This document shows positions 11,911-30,537 of a DNA stretch of 44,377 nucleotides, piece by piece. The stretch spans positions 8,900-53,276 of the forward strand of contig NW_014039998.1 in assembly GCF_001186125.1 (NCBI RefSeq), in the 5' to 3' direction. A program made the position numbers and the translations under genes. Position 1 is the stretch's first letter. Each line of letters starts with the position of its first letter. This DNA is from Sphaeroforma arctica JP610. Its lineage: Eukaryota > Opisthokonta > Ichthyosporea > Ichthyophonida. The notes beneath the pieces were generated by a model that saw only the letters and a list, made by a program, of their open reading frames with translations, made no database searches and was not told where the DNA came from.

Positions 11911-12442
11911 GCTTGTAGTATTAAAGTGTGGTTCATACGCATACATCCGTGAGAAGTGCGCTTGTGAACCGGTGACGCTTTTCCGTGCTACCCTCAGTGC
12001 TATATAGTCTGACGTAATAGCACACCATCCGATGTGTGTAGTTGTGCAGTCTCTCGGCAGCCTTGACAGCTTTCGTGTAAGCGTTTGCATCATGCAGGCT
12101 TGCTTTGAACAAGTGGCGAGTGTTGTCTGTGCTTCTCAATAATCATCCATCAACGTTTATAACGTTTTGAGCTTAGCTGTTCTTTCTGTGATCCTTAATC
12201 AACATTTACAACGTTGTACGCTTTGCTGTACTTCTCGATAATCATTTAGTCAACGTTTGAATATGACGTTCTGAGCTTAGTCGAGTGATATCCCATATGT
12301 CAAGGTGTCAGATTGTGACACTATATAAATATAGGTAAACAAATCACACACATCAACATCAATTACGAAATAAATTATTCATGTGAGCTGTACACGATAA
12401 TTAGTCTCAGATACACACACGACTAGCAGTTGTACTATAGCG
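11659..12442. promoter_or_regulatory. Shared upstream region of two divergent genes
   Basis: The 784 bases between the proposed start codons of the hydrolase (-) and the aminopeptidase (+). It must hold both promoters, or a bidirectional one. It contains the 132-base duplication and a 51-base repeat. No convincing TATA box stands out near 12443; the TATATAAATATA near 12323 is only a candidate. Confidence 0.5.
12140..12290. repeat. 51-base repeat in the divergent promoter region
   Basis: Three units starting near 12151, 12203 and 12254. Each carries CAAC-(G/A)-TTT, an AACGTT or GACGTT core and a GAGCTTAG or GCTTTGCTG tail. The repeated ACGTT cores could be regulator sites, but this is inference. 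Confidence 0.7.
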
Positions 12443-20772
<8,330 letters not shown>

Positions 20773-22500
20773 TCGGCAGTATTATGCAGTCGACAGACAT
20801 AGTTCAGATTGAGTTGGTGTCACATGCAGCTGAGGGATATAAACGTAGGCTGAGCATTTGAAGCGAGACGCTATTGGTATTATTAGGAGCTCGCACCAGG
20901 AATAAATGGCATCATAAGATAAATTGGCCCCATCACCAATGATGTCAGTCCCAGCACCAATGATGTCAGTCCGTATAGGCAAAATAATAGTTGTCTAAAG
21001 GGACATGCAATAATTTCGTATTTTGTGGAATAGATCACTCGTGCCGCGCACGCTTGGTCGGATGGATCCGTAGAATACGTGCACGAAATGGTATCTGCAA
21101 CCTTTTCAATGCATTTGGACCTAAGAGCTCATATGGAAACATATCTACGACAGGTAGATAAATGTTTTCGTTGCACAAAAACCTGAGGTATCGTCATATA
21201 TGCCAGCGTCGAGCAGAAGCACTAATATCAAATTTATGGTCAAAGATACGAGGCCGAGGTTTGATGGATCCCACCATGCATGAGATAGAAGAATAAACGT
21301 TTATTTGGTTAGAACGCCATCTTCGCCCCTCTGTGTGTGTGCGTTGACCGTTGTCTTGCATCATGAGGGCGGCTTGTCTACAGCTACCCCAGATTGAATA
21401 GTGTTGGGAATGCTGAAGCACCTTCTGCCTGTCGTAAATCATATGCTGATGTGCCTGAGTTCATACAACGTATATATAAATTATCCCATGTCCAACTGCT
21501 GTTCACATGGAACCTTTCTCCACTTCAGTCTTCAAAGTTCTCATTTGAATATATAAATATATATATATATATATTATATGTATATATATGTATGTTTATT
21601 TATATATATATTATAATATTATATTGTATTTTATTTATATATATATATCAAAAGGACACCCATCGGCACATCTTATTCCAAAGGCAGAACCATAAATCGC
21701 CGTACGAAAATACTGTTCGTGATATACACAAAATAAAGTTGTGTACTCTGTCCCTGATAGTCTATAAGATCCTAAAAATAGTATGTTTTTTTTTTGCTCA
21801 GACCAAGTGACACCCCCTAGCGGCTACCAACAGTAGCCCCGCAAATTCCGCTGTGTGATTTGTGATTTCGGCTGCGCCTCCTTATTTCGCGACTCTTAAA
21901 ACAGCAGAGCATTTGTCGATTGGCGTGTTGCATAGACCTGTGCTAGCTCTGAGGCACCCACTTGGGGAGGCCGATGGCTTACGACCCAGTGTGACTCGGC
22001 AAGAACGCAATAACCGGAATAATCTGTGCATTTTTGTGCAGCTGGACAGCAGATTCTAGCCTGCTGAGACAGCCACGATCACCAATGGTAGCCCGTAAAC
22101 AACACCGGATATAGCCGCGTGGGTGCATTCTTATGGCCAAGGTAGAGGCATGAGCCGCACGACCGACTGGGTATTGGGGTGTGGTTATGTGCATCACCCG
22201 GGCGCTGGGGGTGGTCCTTCCTGCCCAGTATTATGACTGTGCCTGTGTTTGTGCTGAGGACAGAATAAGAGAAGTTAGGAAATGAGGTTGATGATCATTC
22301 TCGCTTGGCCGCGATGTATGACAGAAGATATCAAAGCGGATTCCTAGGGGATGCTACCATGGGTACGAGCAAAGGCGGTGTGTGTGATATGGATCCACTT
22401 AGAATTGTGGTCCGCAACATGGTAGTTGAAGGCCCAGATCACAGTTATCTCTACCGATGGCCAGCGATATTTAGTCTAGGCCAGTCACGCCCTAGAAAAA
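20773..22500. other. Intergenic region between convergent genes
   Basis: Holds AATAAA at 20901-20906, 129 bases after the aminopeptidase stop and a plausible poly(A) signal, and a TA-rich microsatellite at about 21545-21655. Open frames at 21394-21810 and 22305-22526 show no family motif and are not called. Confidence 0.5.
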
Positions 22501-22803
22501 TTTCAAACGGTAGCACTTCCGTCTAAGCTCAATCGATCCGTTAGCCGGATTACATAGGATCTCTAACCGCGTCACTCGTGACTGTTCTTTAGAATAAAAC
22601 TTATGTAGTGCGTATATGTGCACCTGATGTTCAGGTCAACACCTTGTGCTCAATTTCCAAAAGTTTTGTATTCTCTTTTATTATTCTCTGTTGACTAATG
22701 GCTTGGTTTCAACTACAAGCCTATCTCGGATCACACCAAACACGACCGTCCGATACACTCACAACAACACGATACGACTAACCATCAGCACACGAACACT
22801 TAC

Positions 22804-25800
22804 CGCCGACTTGGATTTCTTGGCTTTTTTCTCCTTCTTATCCTTCTTTTCCCGTTTGACCTTCTTCCTGTGGGGTTCTCCACTCTCAGAGTGACCTCGA
22901 GGATCGTCCCTGGTATGTGTACGGTGTCCTCCGGTAGCGTGGTGTCGGTGGCTATCAGTGGCGGGCCGTGCCCCGTGTCTATCCGTCGCCATGGGTCTCC
23001 TGCCGGCCGATGTGCCTGGCGATCCTTTACATATGGAACATGTGTACGGGTTTAGTTTATAAAATCAGAATCAGCCGACGTATGTATTTCTGTATAATGA
23101 TTAACGAAGCATAGACACGCCGCGGGTTGTATACGGGTTGCACCAGATGAAATACTCTCCACCACGTATGCATATTCGTGAGTGTGAAGTGACGATAGTG
23201 CTGATAGTCTCTAGCCCTCGCAGCAGTCCATTTGCGTCCTTGAAGAGAGTCCAGCAGCCACGTGTTCGAACTGAATGTTGAGTGCTGAATTAACGAATTT
23301 ACTCGCCACATATGCAATTTTGTTTACCACACGGGTGGATCTGGAAACAACCAAATGTGAATCTATATCTAGAATGCAATTCGCTGTATACCAAATCTGC
23401 TTTGGATAAATATACTTGAGTCTGTGGACGACATTTGTGTGTATTACAACACAAGTAGTCATGCTTATGACATACGTGGATATGTTTACAAAATACGCAG
23501 ATCAATCTGACAACATATGTGAATTTTAGGGTTTAAGGTTTAGAGTTTTGGCTTACAACATACATGATTCTATTTGACTTAAGAAGTTCTACTGATGACA
23601 TACGTAGTGCCATTTCAAACATACGAAGCCCCCTGGTAGTAACTATCACCGTCATAATCCGTCTACTTCACACTCTTTGTATAAGTTGCGTCACACAATA
23701 GTATTAATGTGGATGTGCTCACAGCAAGTGGTTCTATCCGACATAAGTAGCCGTGCCGGTGATAAACGCAGATCTGTTAAGTACACGCGGATCTGTTAAA
23801 AATTTATATAGGCCCATCTTATAGCATATATGAAATGCGCATATAGCATACATGATTCTCTTTATATCACAGTAGTCCTACTGGTAACACATGTAAAACA
23901 GTTAGCAACATACGTGGTTCCAGCTTGAAAACACTGGCCATCCGCGACGGATCAAGTGGTTCCAGGGCCCGGTTTGACATGTTGGGGGTCTCAATCAAAG
24001 AGTACAGCCATGACTGCCTCTCGTACTTCTCAGCCTCTAATAAAGACGAACATACAACATGCGATAGAAGACATTGTAAGTTCTTACTATCAGTGGTGGT
24101 GGTGTAATGACTCGGACTAAGGGCCCCCTGAAGGCATATGCAGCGCAGATAAGAAGAGGAAGCGAAAAGCACAGCGACCCTTTGATCTGTTGGGCGTCTG
24201 GGCCTTCGGACGGATAGGCGACATGTATGAATGAGGGTCATTGATTGCGACTTTACGTGGTCTTGACATATAGAAATACGGGGCATTTCCGCTTGTGTCA
24301 TGAAGAGGCGATGGGACCGTAAAGAAGATGCACACGAATACCATCTAGAGTTGGAAAGTGATGAATAATTAGTATTGTCCCTATACATGCCCACGACTAC
24401 CAGCTAGAGCTGTAAAGCGGAAAATGCGTCTTACTTCCTTTGTGAGAAAGTGAGGTGCTGAGTGGTACATCCCCAAAAATGAACAGATGTCACATTGGAA
24501 GCCCGTCCAAACAACGCATCAATCTGCCGGGCGTGCTGTCTGGGCTAGCAATTATTCTTATGTATTGACAATAGTCATCGAGTGGAAACGAGATCCTGAT
24601 CGCCAACAGACCACAACCGAAGATCAGTGAACAGTGTATCTATCCGTGACCACAATACCTTCTAACAATTGAGGATCACCAGATTTACTGTCCCATACGA
24701 TTGAATTCCGCTTGTCGATGATGACCAGATTACCGTCATACCGAAGCTTACTGCAAAGCGTGTGGTCGATGAGTGAGCATTGATCACCCAAAGTCTCAGA
24801 ACGGTACCATTTACACGTACAGAAGATGGATACCCGTGCTGCCAGATGTAGAAGAATCGTACAAAGACAGAGAGATTGAACTTAATAGCGGAAGTCCATA
24901 GTAATCAGTCCTATGTATGCGCTAAACCACAATACCAAATCATATAGGCCATTACAAAAATTAGGCATACACCGTATATCCGCAGACCTATAATACGATC
25001 TTCCAGACCAAAACCACCGCAAGTACTATACATCCGCAAATCTGCTACAACAGACCATTCAGGTAGAACGCAACTGCTATCGCATGCACTAACTATCCGC
25101 AAACCTATTATACCGATAGCACCGTTTGACAGGCTGTACACCTATCTAATACGCCATACCATTTAACAAACTATACATCTATCTGATGCGCCATACCATT
25201 TAACAGGCTGTACATCTATCTAATACGCCATACCATATAACAGGCTGTACACTTATCTAATACGCCATACCATTTGACAGGCTGGCACCTATCTAATACA
25301 CCATACCATTTAACAGGCTGTACACCTATCTAATACGCCACACCATTTAACAGGCTGTACACCTATCTAATACGCCATACCATTTAACAGGCTGTACACC
25401 TATCTAAAACGCCATACCATTCAACAGGCTGTACACTTGTCTAATACGCCATACCATTTAACAGGCTGTACACCTATCTAATACGCCATACCTCCTAACA
25501 GGCTGTACATCTATCTAATACGCCATACCTCCTAACAGGCTGTACACCTATCTAATACGCCATACCATTTAACAGGCTGTACATCTATCTAATACGCCAT
25601 ACCATTTGACAGGCTTTGTGATCTCGGGATCTTCAGGTTGGACCGACCATACGACAGCACCCTGAGCGTTCACCAGCGACAACTTGCCTTCCTCGGTCAG
25701 AAACAGCGCAGTACCGCCGAGACCTGCACGACAACCAGAAGCAAGTGCGTGAGTTTCGATACAATTGAAAACCTTAAGCGCCTCGCCAACCGCTACCAAA

Positions 25801-27202
25801 CCGGTGACATAGGTCACCTCTACTCAGTAGTAAGTTTCACATCAAGCCCAGGAACCTTTGTACAATAATAGGTGATAGCTGTCCAATTGGCTTCTGCGGT
25901 GTTTTTGTACCGACCGCTCACACAGGACATCTCTGCTCAGCAGGGTATTCAAGGGTATTGTGTATATCTTCTCCGTACGCCTATGGGGTTCGTAGCGAAA
26001 ATGTGCGTACGCGACGCCACTAAGAAAAGTGTTCTCCATGTATTTGGTGTGTGTGTTCTTTACATACAGTTTACACTGTTAGATGTTATCTGCCCAACTG
26101 GCTTCTGTGTTTTGCTCGCGCACAACTCGGTTTCACCAGCTCAACTACGGTCTGGAGAAAGCACGCGTATGCAACCGAAATATCATGAGGTGTACAAACT
26201 ATGTGTTCTACTGCCGATACACAGCATGAATAGGTAGGGGCATCGACTAGCCTGCTTGGCTCTCTACACATACCGGAAGTTCTGGGCTCCCACACGCGAT
26301 TGTCATTCATTGTGATTAACAGATCGCCGCTGACATCTATGCTAAATGTGGCACCAGAGGCAGACTTAAGGCCTTCGTTGGGTTTAATACAGTCCCCTGG
26401 GAAGAGGGTGTCGGCTGTGACAAGACAGATTATATATTAATTATTTGCATTTATGATTTAGATATATGACTGTATTCGGTATGTATACAATGATGAATAA
26501 ACGTGTATGATCAAGGACGAGTATGCACATACAAACAATATAAGCATCGCATATGGCAGAACGACAGTAATAAATGAGCGACGCTGTACCACGCCCTACA
26601 CGCTCTCGCGCAGATGACTTATTGATCGTTGTGAGAGGATCACAACATTACCTGAGAAAACATATTTGCCATATTTCAACCACAGTCTGGACAAGGCGCC
26701 AGCCACTACGAGATGAACATTGACGAAAAACAATACGAAAGACCAGGTGTGTTTTATTGTCTACGCAATACAGGCGAAGAGAAATCGGCCGTTCGAAAAA
26801 AACACAGAGAAAGTAGCATAGTATAATAGTATGAGTGACTAGATTCACTTTAGTATACACTCCAATACATTCCCAATGCTCACAACGGTCGGGTTGTGTG
26901 TGACTGGTGGTAGCGAAGTCTGATACGATACAAACTGTTTCAATTATTCCCAGGACTGCCTGGTTCACGATGCTATGTTAAGCTGAGGGAAGTTGAATGG
27001 AAATTGAGCCGAAATTCGAATGCCGGCACATACAGAGTACAGGTATTCCCGGAAGGTGGTCGACAAGTGCATACATAGAGGGCCTGGGGTTATAATCCTG
27101 GAAATCAGACAAAGTATGGGACACTAGCATTAGGCAATGCACGAATAAAATTCAAACCATATTGCATCCATCAAGACGCATCACTTGAATATATAAATTA
27201 TT

Positions 27203-27255
<53 letters not shown>

Positions 27256-27320
27256 GTGTGTGTAGTGTGTGTTGTGTGTGTGTGTGTGTAGTTGTTAGTT
27301 AGTTAGTTTAGTTATATTAT

Positions 27321-27387
<67 letters not shown>

Positions 27388-28506
27388 ATACATATATATA
27401 TATACGTCTATATCTAAAAGTATCTATCTCGATACTAATGCAACGGGGACAGTACGCAGAGCTCTCGCTGTTTTCGGGAGAGAAGCACGGGGCTAAATGA
27501 CAGGCGCTGTGGGGACATACCTTCTTGTGGTGCGCAAACAGAGCTGTCAAGTTGTGCCTCTCAACGAGTTGTTTGATTTCCGTCGCCAGTAACACCGGCG
27601 GTTGGCCTAAGACGTTTATAAGAATAGAACGGTTACAGACAGCTGTCGCAGGGTTGGTGTGGGGAGTGTGTTGCGCTAGCTACAACGAACGAGCAGTACA
27701 TATGAACCCACAGCGTGAGTGTGACCCAGACTTACGTACCAGCCAGACAGATGTTTGTGTACAAGTGGACGAAATATACTGCCGTCTGTACGGGTGTCCT
27801 ATCAACGAACTCGCATGATCATGCAGATATTCAAGACGGTTACCTACGCTATTCGGGCACTGAGTGATGTGTGTATACTCAGACTCGCTAGTATCACCAT
27901 CCATATGGACGTCGCAGATGCAAGGATGCATGCAAAGTTCGTGACAAAGCACGTACAGCGTTTGACATCATTGAGCGCATGTAATTGCAGATACGACATT
28001 TGGGTGAGATATTCGCACGCAATTGGGATATACACGTTGACTGACGACACGCGCCAAGGCCTTGACCGCTTTCCATCGATAAGACAGATAGACATGGTCA
28101 TGTGCACGCAGATGCTCGGGTAGCATCCCTATCTTGGCTGCTAAGTGCATGATGTATACGTCTATGGGGGAAGGTAAATGCTATCCTTGGGTGAAAGAAT
28201 TACTACGACTCCGATGATCCAACTGAAGCAGGGGCATTACCACGACCAGCTAGTGCAAGGCAAATGCATAAAACACTTTATATACATGCGAATATAGTCC
28301 ACTAATTCATATACATATACATATAGTTCACCAAAGCATCTGAGTAAACACACCTGAAATTAAAGCAGGGGTACTTACATAGCCCGATAGTTGAAAATCA
28401 TAAACGTGCATAACTCTTTTAACTTCAGTGATCAAAGTTGTGCAAGAGGCAGTACCACGACGACAATTATATGACAACACCCCCGTACACGAACACACTA
28501 CGTCAC

Positions 28507-28565
<59 letters not shown>

Positions 28566-28787
28566 TATGATCCACCGAAGTGTCTGAGTGCGCGCATCTG
28601 GGGCTAAGGCAGAGGTGTTGTCCCAATCCGATAATTTGGACGCATAGATGTATATATTCATATACATATACATATCCATACACATATACATGACTGACTA
28701 TACACACCCGTGCCAAGGCATGGATACTAGCACAGCAAGAAGAATAAATCGGATAGAAATTTATATCACCAAATACGTACATTTATA

Positions 28788-28852
<65 letters not shown>

Positions 28853-29390
28853 GGGGTGTGTGCGTGTGTGTGTGTGCGTATGTGTGTGCGTGTGTATGTG
28901 TGTGTAAGTGTGTGTGTGAATGTGTCTGATTATACATACCTACTGCTAAAGCATGGATACTATCATGACCCCGCATACAATTCTAGAATCAGACGCATAC
29001 ACATGTACATATACACATACATGTCTGAATATACACTCCTGGTGCAAAGGCAAGGGTGCTATCTTGACCAGAGAGTATAAAAGCATAGAAGCCTATATAT
29101 TTAAATACCAATACATATACAAATAGGACACAAAGTGTTTGACCATACACACCTGGTGCTAAGGCAGGGGTGTTATCATGACCCTAGAGTATAAAAGCAT
29201 AGAAGCCGATATATTTAAATACAAATATATATACAAATAGGACACAAAGTGTTTGACCCTACACACCTGGTGCTAAGGCAGGGGTGTTATCGTGACCAGA
29301 GGGTTTGAAGGCGTAGAAGTCTTTATCGACACCAACCGGTGAGGGTGCATCAAACCCTTGATAGGCGGCCGTCGCCTCAGGCCCAGCCAT
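22804..29390 (-). CDS. Intracellular bulb-type (B-lectin) protein with Lys-rich C-terminal tail (ten exons found, last exon unresolved)
   Basis: Exons in transcript order: 29390-29267, 28140-28036, 27606-27521, 27097-27034, 26705-26652, 26414-26274, 25723-25603, 24750-24659, 24036-23914, 23015-22804. All are GT-AG and every phase agrees, giving 374 codons. Residues 1-144 match no family I know (notable: MLPEHLRAHDHVYLSYRW, ATEIKQLVERHN, DHLPGIPVLLAG). Residues 145-262 form a B-lectin-like domain: DTLFPGD and L-x-S-x-GATFSID, then GTALFLTEEGKLSLVNAQG-VVW, then RYDGNLVII with VWDS. The third repeat keeps D-x-N-x-V of the mannose-binding motif (D237, N239, V241); the others are degenerate. Then come a helical stretch, a His/Arg region and a Lys-rich end (RKKVKREKKDKKEKKAKKSKS). 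No signal peptide is visible, so it is probably cytosolic or nuclear. The 3' end lies below 22804. Exon 2 could instead end at 28051. Confidence 0.8.
23295..23925. repeat. Degenerate repeats of the 3' edge of the lectin gene's ninth exon
   Basis: The exon end GGAACCAC|GTATG (minus strand, donor at 23913) recurs as diverged units at about 23845, 23740, 23597, 23558, 23512, 23470 and 23309. Most keep the GTATG donor core, for example GAATCAT|GTATG and GCACTAC|GTATG. Spacing is irregular. Confidence 0.6.
25125..25609. repeat. 37-base tandem array whose last unit is the 3' edge of a B-lectin exon
   Basis: About 13 units of 37 bases (AATACGCCATACCATTTAAC-AGGCTGTACACCTATCT) fill the start of the intron after the lectin exon 25723-25603. 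Read on the transcript strand, each unit contains CCTGTTAAATG|GTATGG. The exon ends CCTGTCAAATG|GTATGG, so coding end and splice donor are one unit of the array. Confidence 0.95.
27203..27400. repeat. TA/TG microsatellite in the lectin gene
   Basis: TA run, TG runs, a GTTAGTTAGTTAG patch, then TA and a long TG run (about 27340-27383). TG is on the + strand although the gene is on the minus strand. Confidence 0.95.
28210..29335. repeat. Eight copies of the 3' edge of lectin exon 1, spread through intron 1
   Basis: The exon 1 end (HDNTPALAP, donor at 29266) with flanks forms a unit of about 114 bases. Diverged copies are aligned on the donor at about 29147, 29033, 28934, 28702, 28592, 28348 and 28219. 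The copies at 29147 and 29033 are very close to the exon in coding end, donor and AT-rich intron tail. Microsatellites interrupt the array at 28508-28567 and 28785-28925. Confidence 0.9.
28785..28925. repeat. (TG)n microsatellite
   Basis: About 30 uninterrupted TG units followed by imperfect TG-rich sequence, inside the exon-edge array of lectin intron 1. Confidence 0.97.
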
Positions 29391-30046
29391 TATGATCTGC
29401 TCCTATTATTTTATAGTATATAGTAGCCAGCACTGTGTTGTATGTCACCTCTCTCTGCAACACATTATCTCGTTGAAGTGTGTGAAGGTGTGAAGGTATG
29501 CACCACACGTTAATACTAGTTGTTTATGTCTAGGTAGAATAGATATCAACTATCTATATGCATACATATGAGCACTCTCGCGTATGTACATATTACATAC
29601 GAACACTTTCTCGTATATTTATAGGCATGTATTTATGTATTTTTGACCGCTTAGATCTACGTTTTGAGTTTTCTCTCTAGGGTTTTAGCGTGAACCGTTC
29701 CCGTTTCCCGCCGCAAACATTTTATTATAGCTCTAATTAATCTATACGGATAAATAAGCGTTTACGTTTAACTTTTATCAAATTATGCCCCGGTATATTT
29801 TACTATACTTTTTCTCAGAACGTAAATATTATATATAAAAATAAACACTCGTCAGAAAACAGGTACCGTTACTACCGTATGGACTCGTATTTATTATATG
29901 TGAAAGTATCGCCGTTATCTCAACTAGATCAGTGGCAACTAATTGACATACACTGGACAGCAACTGCGCTCGCGACACTTAGAGCACAACAAACCTACAG
30001 TAAATATCTTGGTATATGTATATGCGTACATGTACACAGCGTAAGA
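29391..30046. promoter_or_regulatory. Shared upstream region of divergent lectin and coiled-coil genes
   Basis: The 656 bases between the two start codons. AT-rich, no long microsatellite and no exon-edge copies. It should hold both promoters; no single element is convincing. Confidence 0.5.
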
Positions 30047-30460
30047 ATGGCGAATTTGAGGACCGGAGAGTATTCATCTCCGCGCCAGAACGGCGAAATG
30101 GGTTTTGACTCCCCAGCGAGAGATGAGGTGAGCAATATGCTATCAAGCTGTATGATGCGGCCTGGTTCACTGACATGCATCATGTCTTCATAGCTGTTAG
30201 TGCAAATATGTATTATCAAAGATTTATTTGTATACTTACCAACTGGATAGCGTTGATATAAAAGTATTCGATGAAGTCAATTTACATGTTGCCTGTTGAC
30301 TATCTTGTAAGTGTGGGTTGGAGAGTATATTGAGGAAAGTGGATGCATACAATGATAGCGGGTATATTGTCGCTCTACTAATTTTAATACATTCTGATCA
30401 CAAAAATGCGCTTAATTTTTCAACGCACGACGAACATACGTACAGGTGTATGTACACGTG

Positions 30461-30537
<77 letters not shown>

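Noticed and set aside
11440-12093. 217-codon minus-strand open frame
   Set aside because: Only its last 56 codons before 11490 fit the hydrolase; the rest is the 132-base repeat and promoter region read through.
23524-23552. TTTAGGG-like bases that recall a plant-type telomere repeat
   Set aside because: Only one perfect unit, surrounded by variants in AT-rich intron sequence.
24128-24235. Plus-strand frame with KKRKRKAQRPFDLLGVW ending in a stop
   Set aside because: It lies inside an intron of the phase-consistent minus-strand lectin gene and has no partner exons; chance purine-rich sequence is likelier.
26070-26170. Possible copy of the small lectin-gene exon 26705-26652 and a 211-base repeat of a CCAA(C/T)TGGCTTCTG block
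   Set aside because: Similarity to the exon is limited to about 20 bases and could be chance, so it is not counted among the exon-edge copies.
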